Below, piece by piece: positions 1 to 31,073 of a DNA stretch of 64,000 nt (position 1 is its first letter; each line of letters opens with the position of its first letter). Under the pieces are notes generated by a model. The model made no database searches and was not told where the DNA came from. It worked only from the letters and a program-made list of their open reading frames with translations. The position numbers and the translations under genes were made by a program. This DNA is from Haematococcus lacustris (taxonomy: Eukaryota; Chlorophyta; Chlorophyceae; Chlamydomonadales; Haematococcaceae). The stretch spans positions 5,489,105-5,553,104 of the forward strand of contig JASKMD010000019.1 in assembly GCA_030144725.1 (NCBI GenBank), given 5' to 3'.

Positions 1-536
1 TCTGACTCCCTTCACCAGTGTGGGGTGTTCAAGGAGGTGCCATGTGCATGGGTGTGCACATGCATATAATGCCACACAAAACAAAAACACCACCCCTAGT
101 GAGGCTTAAGGTGCTGCCCAGTGGCGCTGCCCAGTTGCTCCCCAGAAGCTATCCATGCGCCCATACTGTGACCGAACAAAGCATAGACACGGTCCCTGCC
201 CAAGCATCACTGGGCAGCACAAGGGGGTACGGGTGAGGCCAGGCCTGTCCCTGTGGTGCTCCTAGTGCTCCCTGCCAACTGTCACTGCAGCTGGGGGTGA
301 GGGTCCAGCAAGGCCAGCCAACATCATTGGGAAGCTAAGGACAGGCAGGCGGGTGTGGGGTGAGATTAGGGGGCGAGCCGTGGTTTGTCGTGATGTGGGT
401 GACGTTGTGGGCAGGGCTGCTGAGTAGAGGGCCCTGTCCAGGTGGGGCAGGGGGGCATGGTGATCTGCAGCCACTCAGCCCCACCACCTCCCTTTGTCGC
501 CCCCAACCCTTGCCGCCCCATCGCCCTGACCGCAAC

Positions 537-3500
537 TCAGCAGCCAGCCACGCAGTTGGCGCAGCAGCCCTGCGGGGCCCGCTCAAACTTGCGCCCCTCC
601 TTCCCAAAGCACAGCGCCCGGCAGCCCTGGCAGCAACACCAGAAGGTGCAGCAGCCGCCCAGGCAGCCAAGCGTGGGGCCGCAGCTGCGGGCAAGGTGCA
701 GTGGGGGCAGTGTAGGGGGATCCATGGCAGAGGTAGCTGCTGGCTGGTGCAGCCAGAGGCCAGGGCGATCAGGGCTGTGGCGCAGCCTGGTGAGAGTGAG
801 GCGCAGGGGGTCCGGAGCTTACCAGGGGTGCTCCTCGTGTATGTCTATGCGCAGCTCCTCCCACCCCGTGCTGCGCATGCAGAAGTCCTGCGCATCCCAC
901 CACCACCGTCACCACCACCACCACCACCACAGGCCTCACTCAGCCTGCCAGAGTAAGCAGACGGGGCGTTTGACAGGAAGCAGTCAGCAGTGTGATGTGT
1001 GATGTGTCCACAGACCAGACTAACAGGCGATGTGGGCACTGCCAGGGCGTACCAGGCCCTGGTGAGTGCTGGGCGCACAGCATGGATAATGTTCATGTTC
1101 AAACCAGGCACCAGTATCCTAACCCATCACCTGGCTGGCAACATGCCACGCAGCAGGTCACACTGGGCCCAAGGTCTGCACAGAGCTGGGTTGCAGAGGC
1201 AGCACCTCCCTCCCTCCCTGCCCCTGCTTCCTTCCCTCCTCTGACCCTCAGCACCTCAAGTCTCTGCCGCTCCCTCCCAGCCCCTTACCAGGCATCTGAA
1301 AGATGCCTGCACGTCCTGCCAACTCATCCAGAAGCTGCCGTCATCCGCCCGCGTCCAGTCCAGCGCACGCCTCACCTTGGGGTACTGCTCCCACAGCGGG
1401 CTGCTGTCCCCCCACGCCCCCTTCAAGTCAGCAGCACACACAGCCCCGCATGCTGCACACACCCCACCCCACCCCACAGCCCAGCAACCAACAGCAGGTG
1501 GTGATAGCGCAAAGTAGGCTAGGTGGCTGTGGCCTGGGGCTGACGCAGGCACGTCTATCCCTCAGGGACTGCAGGGCTCCCACTGCGACTGACTTTGACA
1601 CAGGCCGGTAGAGCATGCTGCAGGCGCCTCTAGGCGCCGCCTCCAGCGTAACTGATATGTCGTGGGTGGAAGGACAGACCAGTGTGCCTGTCTGCATAAC
1701 TGGGTCAAGTGGCATGCATTGGCCCTCAGGGCTCAGCACTGGGCAGCCACCTGGGCCTGGCCGCAACCGTGTCGGCAGCTGATCAGGTGACAGCGTGCGC
1801 AGCAGAGGCGCACCTGCCACTCAAAGGTGCCCCAGGGGTTGCGCAGCCGGACCAGCTGGAAGCCGTCCACCTCCTTCACTGCCACAATGGAGTAGGCGTG
1901 CCCCTGAACAATGCCCTTCACGCTCTGGGTGTCGCTGCCGCTGCCGGAGCTGGCAGCAATCACGGACCGGCTGCACGGGCAGCAACACGACCCCAGGCTA
2001 CGCGGCTGCCTCACCACCTCACAGCCAAGCAGACCCTGACCCCCAGCTGTTCCCACCACAGACCAGTACTCCACCATGGCGCATGCAGGTTTATGTAACG
2101 GTAATGCCGTGCGCTGGCATGCCTGCGCTGCTGCAGCCCGGCTGGCTGCTGGCTGATGAGGGCGCTCACCGCCTGCTGTAGAACAGCATGGTCTCGAACA
2201 TCTCCTCAGGGGACAGCACGTCAGGGGTAGACCCCAGCAACGTCTCGCCTCGGCCATCCTTGGGGTGCACCAGGTCGTACCTCTTCCACACAGGGACAGG
2301 CGCCTGCGCAGACCAGGGCGCCTGGCCCTGACTACACTCAGGAGCCATGAGGCACACAGTCACACCAGTCACACTCAGCCATCACAGTACTGGGCTAGTG
2401 AACAATGTTCGACATAGGCCTTGTTGTACAGATGCACCCTGCACTGGATACATGAGGTAAGCAAGGTGAGTGCAGGGCTGCTGTCTCCGTCACCGCCCTG
2501 AGCACGGCTCTGGGCCCCAGCAGCAGGACCCCAGCAGGCAGCTGCCACCCCTCACCTACTCCCTGACCCAGTCGCCTTCGACATGCAGCCCACTACCCCA
2601 CCACCTCAACCCCCTAATCCCGTGGCAGCCCTACCCACACCCGGAGTAGGCTGGGGCGGCTCCAAATGAGCCAGGCCGCCATGCATCAGGCCCTGGCACA
2701 GCAAGCTGCCGCCGCCTGTGCGCACCCCCATACTGGCCAGGCAGGTTCAGGATTAGAGTTAGGTTGCCAACCCCCAGCTGGTTTTGCACACACCAGGGCT
2801 GACAGTATACAGAGTTAGGTTTAGTAGGTTACAGAGAGGGTCAGCATACAGAAGACAGATGCGGCCGGCCGGCCTATATACAGATCAGATCAGCCCAATT
2901 GCAGCCCGGCTCACGTTTCCCAGCAGAGGATAGGTTCTATGTCAAGCATGAGGTGGTTGCCGAGGCAGCCAAGTAGCATGCTTGCATGTTCATATGCACG
3001 AGTGCCTATGGCCTGCCACCGTATAATGCTTTTGACGAGCTGTTAACCTTGATTGGGGCACTGGGGTGGGTACCTATCATCAACGAGATTTGAGCGCATA
3101 TCTTGGTGTGGGTGGACCGAGACAACAATACATTCACATTGGAGGACTTTCAATGTGAAGCTGGGTTTTTGGAGGTAGGGAAGTAAAACTTGTCATATCT
3201 TTGCAGCTGGTGGTGAAAGGGTGCACGGCTATGTGCTTAGCTTTTACAACAGTAGCGGAATGGAGTATTGATGGGCCTGGAACGCCAAAAGTTATTCAAA
3301 TTAGGAACCTTCCTGTGCATCCCTTGCGGCCTGTCCCCGCACCAGGGCCCTCCTGCCTGGCTGCCACCTAGCGCTGGGCCCCCACCCCGGCATCCCTAAC
3401 AGGGCCCAGCTGCTGCCTACTGTGCCTGGCCTGCTCTACTGCACTGCTGCGGCCTGCCCTACCTCCCGCCAGCTCCTGCCCCTGCCCACCTGGCTGCTGC

Positions 3501-5345
3501 TCTCCAGCTTGAACTTGAAGACGTAGTCCCCAGTCAGGGCCTCCAGGGCCCACAGGGTGCTGCCGCCGTCCAGGGCGCCATAGGAGCCCTGCAGGGGGGG
3601 AGGGAGGGGGGCGCTGCACAGGCAGGGGGCGGAGGAGCAGGGCAGGCAGTGCGCAGCATAGGCGCAGGTCTGTAGGCAGGCTGGCACCCCTGGCGGTGCG
3701 AGGGCTGCCCAGTGCGGTTGGCACAGCAGACGGCGCCATACCCTACTAAGCCATGCCCTGCCCCCTGCAGTGAGGGGAGTAAAGCGGGGCCAGGCAGGTG
3801 CAGGTGGGTCGTGCCAGGCGTGGGACGCAGCTTGCCAGCTGGGCCCCCTTTTGCCCCTACCTTGTACTTAGCCATCGCCTTTTCCAGCAGCAGCACCCAG
3901 GCCTCGTCACCGCGGGGCTTGGCAAACACTGGCTGGCCGGTCTGGCGTGAACAAGGGATCCTGCACAGCCGCCAGCAGGAGAGCAGCTAGGGGTCCCAGG
4001 CGCCAGGCTCCTGCCCAAGCTCCCCATGGCCCTGTCTGCCCGTCCATCCATAACGGGCCTGCTGCTGCTGCATCCTGCTGTGGGGGCTCTGCGGGTCAGG
4101 GGCTGGAGGGAGCGCGTTGCAGCCTGCCTAGTGGTCCAAGGCGGGGTCTATTCGTGATGCCAGCTGCTGCTCTGACGGCTGCCAGGAGCCATGCCGCCCT
4201 GCTGGTCAGTCCCTGCAATGGCAACCTGGCTGTCCTGCAGCCCTGTCCTGCCCTGCCCTGCCCTGCTGCCAGTGAGGACACTGGTGGTGGTCCGCAGCAT
4301 GAGGTGCGAGCACGGCACCCTGGACACTGCCCAGCCCCGCAGTGGGGTGTGCATCTGAGCAGCGGCGCTGCCTACTCAGGGGTGTCGGGGCTAAGCTGGC
4401 AGTGGCTGCAGCAGTCAACCCCGCAGCCTGCCTACCAGTCGTCAATCACCACGGTGCTCCAGCTAGTCCTGGCCCCGTCAAACAGGCGCACCTTGTACTT
4501 GCTGCAGAGCAGGCAGGCCGCAGGGCAGGCTCAGCAGGCAGGCTGGGTGTAGGGTGTAGGGTCAGGCTGGGTAGGCAGCCACTGCCACTGCCCAACACCC
4601 CACACCAGGTGCCCAGCGCTCCTGGGTGCCCCTGACGCCTAGGCTCGCTGGCTGCTGCTGTGTGCCGCTGAGTGGGTGCGGCGGCAGCTGCTGTGTGTCG
4701 TGAGGCTGGGACTGGGTTCTGGTGCCCTGCAGCCCCCTTGAGACTAGGGTGTAGCTGGCTGGTGGCAGCTGGCCTGTTGGCAGTGGCGCACCCATAGGCG
4801 TTGTATTCGCGGGTGAGGAAGCAGCGCTGTATGGCGCCACGCTGCCCGGCCAGGCAGGCACAGGCGCTCATCAGCCAGCAGTCGCCCAGCTGGCCTTGGC
4901 AGATGTCATTGGGATGGATGTCCCCTGCTGAGCCCAGTGCCATCACAGTGGCATCACAGCCCACGGCAGGATGGGGTTGACACCGCAATGAGTCATGCAG
5001 CTAACACCATCTAGTGACAGGGAATGGCTAACAGTAGCAAGGGTGGGTGCAAGCACAGGGAAATGGGGCATGTTAGCCCTGAAGGGGACTTGTGCCAAGG
5101 TTCACAACCCACCACTGAACAGCTTTGCGCCCTCCTCTCCGCTTCGCACACAGATGTCACTAATGCGCTTCCTGCAAGCTCCAGATGACATCGTCACCAC
5201 AATGTCTGAAGGGAGGACGCTTGTCCTAGCTGGGGGCTGCTGCAGAGACCAGCCCTACCATATAATCTCCTCCTCAATCTGCTGAGGAGTCTTTCCCTTC
5301 CACTTCCCAATAGCGACGCTGTTCATGGGAAACACCTTGTCTCGA
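537..5345 (-). CDS. calpain-type cysteine protease, 5' end unresolved
   Basis: Intracellular Ca-dependent-type thiol protease (calpain, peptidase C2 family). Exons read on the minus strand: about 5345-5259 (KVFPMNSVAIGKW, then EEEIIW), 4924-4792 with the catalytic Cys motif QGQLGDCWLMSA, 4501-4436 (YKVRLFDGARTSW), 3932-3861 (AWVLLLEKAMAKYK), 3588-3490 (GSYGALDGGST), 2282-2170, 1970-1814 with catalytic His in GHAYSIVAVKEV and Asn in VRLRNPWGTFEW, 1420-1289 (GAWGDSSPLW, DDGSFWMSW), 887-823, and 684-537 to a TGA. Phases agree from 2282 to the stop. All three catalytic residues are present. Two joins (5259 to 4924, and 4436 to 3932) do not match in phase, so small exons are missing there, and the start codon was not found. 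The last exon is a tail of about 48 residues with 13 cysteines and no recognised calpain C2-like or EF-hand domain. The family call is secure; the exact substrate is unknown. Confidence 0.88.
2932..3318 (+). pseudogene. possible decayed coding segment inside a calpain intron
   Basis: This stretch is richer in A+T than its surroundings and lies in the calpain intron between 3490 and 2282, on the opposite strand. One frame reads like protein (GLPPYNAFDELLTLIGALGW; TFTLEDFQCEAGFLEVGK) but is broken by TAG at about 2974, TGA at about 3091 and TAA at about 3184. A second coding-like run (AFTTVAEWSIDGPGTPKV) follows after a frame change near 3206. I do not recognise the family. It could be a relic of an inserted element, a processed gene copy, or chance. 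Confidence 0.3.
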
Positions 5346-6332
5346 TATGTGCAGTTGCAGCACACGCATAGCCTACACACGCCCAATGCAAACATGCTCG
5401 CTTGCAAGCTCAAAGCAAGCAGCATTCGAAAACTGCAGCCCACCCGCACAGAAGCCCTCGTCCGAGCCTGGCCAAGTATGCTCCTAGACATCCCACGAAG
5501 TAAATTGAGAATGCTTGCCAAATCAATATGAAGGGACAGAACACAGTCTTAGCCCAGCACGGTAGGCCCATTGCGGTGCATATGATAGCCACCTGACCCG
5601 CACGACATGTCCATCGGTCGTTGAAGCGGTTGTGAGACCGCGGAGGAACCCCCGTGCGGCGCCTGTGCGCGTAGCATGCAACACCGTGCAGGTGAATCGC
5701 GAACAGTGTCGAGCTTAAGAGCAGCGTGCCTAGATGGGAGGTTAGTGCGTGTTTACGATGGGATGAACTATTTCCGGAAAGCCATATGTACTTGCAACGC
5801 GCTTGCAGGGAAAGAGGCTGATGTGGAGTCACGAGCAGAGAGAACCCAGAGCTGGGCCTTCACCGGGCTCAAGGGGATCAAGGGGCTTGGGAGTTCCCTG
5901 CAGCGTCGCCAGAACGGGGCACTCTCTCAAAAAGATTTTTCAGGTCTGGCTTCTCCAGGAGGAGTCAGAAAACAATGTTCTCCAGTATGCCAGCCTGTCA
6001 GTTGCAGTATACTGCCCGCTATGACATGGAATACGTGGCACCATGTTGGACAGTGCTAAGCAACTTTGTGGATTGTCAACCTCAGAAGCATCCGATGGGT
6101 CCATGCACGCGGCAATAAATACGCAAGCAGTGGCAACAAGAGCAGCTGTACCAGCATCAGCAAAATGTGTCGCCGCAGGGGGTTTGATGGGACCGCATGC
6201 GTTGGTGCCAGGAGAAGCAGGTGTGTTCCTGCATGTGGCTGAGTGTGGGACCGGAGCTGTGGAGTGAGACGCTTGTCACTATTTCAAGCAGAAAACATCG
6301 TGACAGCCGTCAAGACCCTGAGGAAGGCCAGC
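5346..6332. other. intergenic region between divergent genes
   Basis: About 1 kb between the calpain 5' end (minus) and the chosen start of the WD40-channel gene (plus). It must hold both promoters and probably the unresolved first calpain exon or exons. Base composition is more balanced than in the genes. No open frame here resembles a known protein. Confidence 0.5.
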
Positions 6333-24469
<18,137 letters not shown>

Positions 24470-25097
24470 CCTGGCAGGGGTGGCGGGGTAGGGCTAAGGT
24501 TAGGGATGTGGGTTAGGGATGTGGGTTAGAGACCATGGCAGCAGCACAGGGTGGCAGGTAGGAGGGGACGGATAGTTCAGCTGAAGCAGTGCACTGGGCT
24601 GTGAAGCCAGGAAGTCGCCCTCCCTCCCCACACGCCTGGCTTGCAATAGGCAGGTGGTGGCGCACACTGCTCAGGCTGGTGGCCACTGGGCTGCGTGTCT
24701 GCCCTGCCTGCCAGGCCCATAGGTTGAGACAGCTGGTGCGTGGTTGGCTGAGCCAACTGGCGGGGCAATGCTGACCACGGCAGCAGCCCCCCACGTCCCA
24801 CCCAGCCAGACCAGCCACACCACCACCTCCCAATCCCACACCAGAAAGTGTGATGCAGGCAAGCCAGGCCCAGCTGCCTGCCTGGTCCCCGCAGCGCAGC
24901 CCCCTGGCCCCTGGTGCGGCACTGATGACACTGGTAGGTCTGCAGGGGGGCAAGGTGCGGTGAAGGTGAAGGGGTGAAGGGGTGGTGAAGGTGAAGGCGA
25001 AGGCGCGGTGCAGGTAAGCCGACTAGTGGCTGTGGGTGGGAGGGGTTCCTTTTATAGTGAATGTTAAAAAATGTTAATTTATGGAAATGTGACACTA
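24470..25097. other. intergenic region downstream of the channel gene
   Basis: It starts with TTAGGG-like units spaced by GATGTGGG (24493-24530), then ordinary GC-rich sequence and a (GGTGAA)-type short repeat at about 24957-24990. No gene was recognised. It ends at the assembly gap. Confidence 0.5.
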
Positions 25098-25597
25098 NNN
25101 NNNNNNNNNNNNNNNNNNNNNNNNNNNNNNNNNNNNNNNNNNNNNNNNNNNNNNNNNNNNNNNNNNNNNNNNNNNNNNNNNNNNNNNNNNNNNNNNNNNN
25201 NNNNNNNNNNNNNNNNNNNNNNNNNNNNNNNNNNNNNNNNNNNNNNNNNNNNNNNNNNNNNNNNNNNNNNNNNNNNNNNNNNNNNNNNNNNNNNNNNNNN
25301 NNNNNNNNNNNNNNNNNNNNNNNNNNNNNNNNNNNNNNNNNNNNNNNNNNNNNNNNNNNNNNNNNNNNNNNNNNNNNNNNNNNNNNNNNNNNNNNNNNNN
25401 NNNNNNNNNNNNNNNNNNNNNNNNNNNNNNNNNNNNNNNNNNNNNNNNNNNNNNNNNNNNNNNNNNNNNNNNNNNNNNNNNNNNNNNNNNNNNNNNNNNN
25501 NNNNNNNNNNNNNNNNNNNNNNNNNNNNNNNNNNNNNNNNNNNNNNNNNNNNNNNNNNNNNNNNNNNNNNNNNNNNNNNNNNNNNNNNNNNNNNNNN
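25098..25597. other. assembly gap, 500 N
   Basis: Exactly 500 unknown bases, the usual placeholder for a gap of unknown size. Continuity across it is not proven by the sequence. Confidence 0.99.
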
Positions 25598-28500
25598 CAC
25601 ACTGACATATTCATACCCATGTAGGGGGTGCATGGGAATGCAAGCATTGCTGCACTTTCCACTGACCTACAGAAGCACCGCCACAGGGTCCATGTCCCCA
25701 TGCACATGGGTTGACTGGGCCAGGCTGGGGGCATGCATGGGCAGTGCTAGGCAACGTCAAGTGGTTTATACCCACTGATCTGAAGCATGACTGCAGCATG
25801 CGAGTGGACCTAGGCACCTAAGCTGGTCAGCTTGACCACCTAGGAACCACCCTGGTGGCTGCCCAGTTGCTCCACATGCCGCGGGCCCCTGTCAGTGGCC
25901 CTGCATTCATCCTGTGTCTGTGTTTGCCAGCTGGCCCCTTTATGTGGGTCAGGCAGCTGTGGGTCAGGCAACTGGCATCATGTTGGATAGGAATAGGGAG
26001 GGGGTTGAACGAAGCCCGGGGGGGAGGGAGCTGAAGTTGATGTACTGTAGACATTGGCATATTATTTTTGTGTGTGTGGATGTGTGTAACAAATCTAAGT
26101 ATTTGTGTTTGCTTCGCGTTGCTGTTTTTCATGGCGAGGAAATAATGACGTACCGGTGGGCCTAGACCAGTGCCGGAGGAAACCGACTTCGACATATTCG
26201 ACCGCGACGAGGCACAGCCGCCAGAACTCACCGAGGCGCAGCGCAAAACAAAGGCTTCCGGAGAGGACCGCGCTGCCCGCGATAGAGATAACACCTCCCG
26301 CCCAGCACCTCACTACAGCCCAGCTCACCGAAAACCTCCCGCAAGACCTGTGGGATGCCTTCCTGGCCGCTGCTCTGCCACGAGTAAAGGCCTGCAGCGA
26401 GCGGGCAGTGCTCCCTGCACGTAGCCGACCAGCTCGACGAGCACGGCCAGCCCGTGTACACAGACAGACATCCCAGTCTCCGCGGACCTGAAATGCAGAA
26501 ATCTGTACCTACAGCTGTGCCGCAACCTGCCCGGAGACGAGAACACGCGGCCAAGGGCAGCAGTCGGCAAGGCAGATAGGGAGCCCACGTGAACAAGGAT
26601 GGTGCAATTTCGACCGACGTCTGGAACCCCCACCCTCAGACAATGGCGTATCTGGCAAAGAGGCTTTGTAAGTATAGCAAGTGACAGGGTAAGGTGGGGA
26701 TCTGTCGTATGGCGGGCAGAAGAAGAAGATTGCTCACGCCGCTTTAGCCGTCAACCATTAGGTTCAAGGAGGTGGCGGCCATGCCCAGCAAGGCGCACCA
26801 TGCCAGTATCCTTGGCTGTCGTTGTTGCACCCCCTGTCCTTGCCTCGCCTCGCACGGCACATCACACCCACAGCCTGAGCTGTAGTAACATAGCTGTTGG
26901 GGTGAGGAGCAGCATGGCAACGTGTTGCGCAACACAACTCCCCATTACTCCCCTTGCTGTCCATGTCAAGCATAATGCCAAGCATCATTGTCAGGGGGTG
27001 TGCCGGCATTGTCATATTCACACAGCGATGCATCGTGCTTTGCATAGGGGTGCAGGTCCCATAGCCATTGGCGTGCAAGCTGTGGTGGGTGTAGTGACTG
27101 GACTGCAGTCCCACATATATGGTGTACCAGGCATGAGCTGCAGAGACCAGAGGCTACCCTGAACTCGGTGGCTTGCCTTGCACCTTGCTTGCAGGAAGGT
27201 GCGGGTTGGTGTGCTGGTGCTATGTGGTTCCAGGTGGGTGGCGTGGGGTGGGTGAGGGGGGTGGTCAGCAATCTCGTGTAGAATGGGGCGCAGTGGCAGG
27301 CCAGTGGGCCATGCCCTCACACACAGAAAGAGACTCATCACGCCACCCCCTCTCATGAGCCACACAGCAGAGCTGCCATGTGTTGATGGGTGTGTGGCAC
27401 ATGGTGGTGGTTATGGGTGTGTGGCACATGGTGGTGGTGATGGGGTGTGGCATGTGGCAAGCTCAACAGCTCCTGGCCAGGCTGTGGCAGAGCCAGCACG
27501 CTGCAGGGCCACACCCTGACAGGCCTGCTAGCCCACAGCAACACACGGGTGGAGCGAGCAGGTGGGCAAAGGCAAGCTGGCACGAGTCAGTCAGCAACGA
27601 TGCAACATTGGCTGTCAGCCTCACGCTCACCCCGCCCAGCTATCGACACCCCCACCGCTGGCCCTGTTGATACACGCACACCACAATTGACAGCTAAAGA
27701 TGCTGCAATGCTGTCGGCGGCGGGTCGTGTAGCCCAGACAGTCGGGTATGGCGATGATGACGGCGCCGGCTTCTGTGTGCAGAATCCTTACACAAGAATG
27801 CTGCAGTGGCGGTCAACGTTTTGCAGCCAAAGTCGGCGGCGATGTAAGGCGTAAGGCGTGAGAGCATTTGCGTGTATAATAAGCTGCGATCGTGGCCTAC
27901 ACCGCTGAAGTCGTCAGGCTGCTTGGTCGCATGTGAGCTGCAGTTCATGAAGTGTGGGAACCTGCATGAGGCAAGTGTAGGAGACGTAGCTTTGCAGCGT
28001 GGTGAAAGCCATTCCGCGTCTATGTGCCATGTTCGGAAGTCGAACGAGACTTATGCGGCTACAATGAAGAGGCAAACCTTGTATCTCCTTCCCACCACAG
28101 GGAGCAGGGTGCCACCAGTGGTGGCCCACAGGTGGTGGCCTACCACCTTACAGATCACCTTCACCGCACCCCCATCTAGAGCCTGAAACCAGCAAAAGCA
28201 GCAGCGCACAGGTCCGGGCATGCTGGCTGCATTGACCAGCCAGCTAGATGCGAAGGAGTAGGGCGCACGGCGCGATGATGCCTAGCGATGCAGCACAGCC
28301 AGTATAGCCTGCTCATATGCTGGAGCGCCCTGCAGGACGCGGCGCTGGCCCGGCTGCAAGGCGATGGAGTCAGCAATCCCTAGCGGCGGCAGCACAAGGC
28401 CGCACCACTGGGTTCCGACGCTTGTAAAGCACAGTATACGCGACTGAGCGCACTAAGGCGGCCTTATTGACCGGGCAGGCGGCGAACGGCGTGAGGCAGG

Positions 28501-28673
28501 CAGCGGGACGTCAGCGTCAAGTGCGCTTAGAGGCATAGGCACCAGTCACAAGCATTAGGCAAGCTGACTGCAGAGTATTCAATAGAGGGCGAGCTAGCCT
28601 GTATATTTTGAAAAGGAGCCAAACCTCAGAGATATTCCAGGTGTATTAAGGCCAGATACGAACACCGCAGTTC
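25598..28673. other. gene-poor region between the gap and ARPC4
   Basis: About 3 kb with no recognised intact gene. It holds an A+T-richer patch (26040-26130), a frame-broken coding-like segment (26166-26590, listed separately), GGTGTGTGGCACATG repeats (27385-27440) and the ARPC4 promoter at its right end. Confidence 0.5.
26166..26590 (+). pseudogene. possible frame-broken coding relic
   Basis: Protein-like runs lie in succession on the plus strand but in different frames: TDFDIFDRDEAQPPELTEAQ from about 26187, then LTENLPQDLWDAFLAAALPR from about 26332, then LHVADQLDEHGQPVYTD, then DLKCRNLYLQLCRNLPGDEN. The family is not recognised. Indels, unrecognised short introns, or assembly error next to the gap could explain the frame changes. 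Confidence 0.3.
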
Positions 28674-31073
28674 ATGAGCACGCAACCCTTGAAAGCGTAC
28701 GCAGCGGCAATTGGCGAGGCACTGTCACGCAGTTTATGCTTGACCCAGTTCCCTTCCCAGCGCGTCGACGGTTACTACGCGCCCGAGGTGGAGGTGGCCC
28801 ACGAGGGCAGCGAGCTTCTTCTGCCGAAAATTGAGATTAGGCGCAATGCAAGCGAGAGCTGCTTGATTGAGCCCTCCATCAACTCAGTGCGGATCAGTCT
28901 CAAGCTGCATGCGGTGAGTTGGGAGCAATGCAAGGCTTTGGCTTGAAGACCTTTCAGAGCAAGCACAGGTTATGCATGGCAGGGGGATGCCCTGGAGGTG
29001 GAGCTGGTACGGTCATACACTCGCTTCCTAATGCAGGTGACACCCTTGCTCAGGTAGCAGCACCCTGCATGCCGACCCGTCGCTGCGACCCAGCTGTGTG
29101 CAAGTTTTCCAGGAAAGGGGAAGGGGGGCCCGCCATGCACAACGCAGGCTTCGCCTTGCCCTTGGTCTGGGTGGGCTGGGTGGCTGCCGTTTGCCCTGCC
29201 CCTGCCCCTGCCCCTGCCGCGGGTGCAGCATAGGGCACCACATAAAGCCCTGCACAAGCGCCCTCAAGCGCTGGCTCCAGGCTGACCGCAACAAGCAGCC
29301 CTGCACCTGACCTGCCAGGGGACTCCGCTTGCAGACCTGGTCAGCTGCCTGAGGTCCCGTAGCTGGAGCCTGAGGGCTGGAAGGCTAGAGGGTCCTCACA
29401 AATGAGCTGTAACTCATCCTCTGGCACTGCCTTGCTTGGTTTCTCAATTCTTGCTTTCCTTGACTGTCTGGTCCCTTGCCACTGTTGGAGAACCAGATCC
29501 GACACACAAGGCAGTCCAAGATGCCGGTGACGCTTGATGCCTCATGCCGGCACTGGGTGCTGCAGCGCTTATGGTTAGCCGTCAACAACACAGGCGCTGT
29601 GTCAGCCGCACGCATTGCCCCACACCCCTGATTGCGGACCCCTGCCGCACCCTGAGCTCGCCCCACACCCCGCATAGCGCAAGGGTCCAGTCCCACTCCC
29701 CACTGCATGGCGGACCTCCCACCTGGCTCTTGCTGACCCGACGACCAGCCAGGCTACCACATGTGCTGTTTGGCACTGCTGCCATGTTATGCTGCCATGC
29801 TGCTTCGTGGCTGTCGTGTGCCCGCCTTGTGCAGCGTGCGGACGCCCTGCGCATCATCCGCCGCGTGCCCGTACCGGTGCGCTGCCGCCCACACAGCCAG
29901 CCAGCCCCCACCCCCCCGCCCCTAGCTAGGCCCCAGCACCTGCTCAGGCTAGACTCCCAGCAGCAGGGTGTCACAGTCAGGCAGGGCGGGGGGCTGGCCC
30001 ACTCTGCCCCTCAGGCGGCACACACAGTCACACAGCGGGCCTGCGGGCAGCAGCCAGGTGGTGGACACTGAGGCTGGTACAGGTTTCAGCAAGGCTGGTA
30101 CGGGAGCAGGCTGGTGGCCAGGGCAGCAGCTGCAGCCAGCAGCAGGCAGCCTGGTGCACGGGGATGAAGGACTGACCCAGCTGCACCCCTCCTGGACCCA
30201 GCTGCACCCCGCGTGACACCCCCTGGCCCAGCCGTAGCCCAGAGGGTGCCGCAACTGCCATTGCTTGAGCCAGCATGGGGGACACTGCTGCCCTTGAGGG
30301 GCAGGTGCCGGGAGCAGGGTGCGACCTCCCCAGGCAGAGGCTCCTCCCTTGATGCACGCCTCTGCTCCCAGAGCAACCTTCGTCTTCTTCTCCCAGGGCA
30401 GCACACCTGGTGTCAGCCACCAAGTGGGTGCTGTGGCGGTGGGTGCTGCCAGGGGCATCCCACCGCTCTGCTGGTTGTCTGGCTGCAGGGCTATGACGTG
30501 TCCTTCCTCATCACCGCGCAGCATCTAGCTGGTCCGGGGGCGCGCCAGCAGCTGGTGGACTGGCTGGTGGAGTTTGTGATGGAGGTGCGGCAACAGGGGC
30601 AGCCAAGGCCGGCAGCGCATCCCCCTCGCACCTCGCATCACTCTCATGCAGTGAGGCTGGGCCTGGCGTAGTGGAGCAGGCACTGAGGCATGCATGGTAG
30701 TGCAGCGGTGCTCTGGGGCTTTGAAGTGCCCATGGCATTGACTGCTTGTCCCATCCAGCCTCGAAGCCATTATGAGGCAAGGGGAAAGAAGAAAAGGGGG
30801 GCGGTCCCCCTCTTGAGGCTTGAGCGGCTAACTAGTGAGACGGAGTAAATGAAGATTGTCGAGTTACGCTCCCTCGGGTCCTTCAGACCCGGAGGCTCAG
30901 TCACGCTCCCTCAATCCCGGAGGCTCAGCTAAAAGTCCGGCCTTGGGGCCGGCTCTCACTGCTTGATGGGTGGGATTGCGCAGTGCGACGCCGAGATCAA
31001 CGGTTTGAAGCTGGACATCAACGCGCGGGGCCGGGCTGTGGCCACTAGCCTGCTGCGCTCTCTGGCCTTTTAG
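28674..31073 (+). CDS. ARPC4: actin-related protein 2/3 complex subunit 4
   Basis: Subunit of the Arp2/3 complex, which nucleates branched actin filaments in the cytoplasm. Five exons, all joining in phase 0: 28674-28913, 28983-29036, 29835-29876, 30489-30584 and 30984-31073 (TAG). The product is about 173 residues, against about 168 for the animal protein. Hallmark stretches match the family in order: PEVEVAHEGSELLLPKIEI, LIEPSINSVRISLKLHA, SYTRFLMQRADALRIIRR, GYDVSFLITAQHL, and the C-terminus LKLDINARGRAVATSLL, which corresponds to the family's MKLSVNARARIVAEEFL. The ATG is followed by the expected start of the family. Intron 2 is about 800 bases. Nothing suggests inactivation. The family call is near certain. 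Confidence 0.96.

Noticed and set aside
24577..25778. Long ORFs running through the gap on both strands
   Set aside because: Most of their length is unknown bases; the flanks have no recognised motif.
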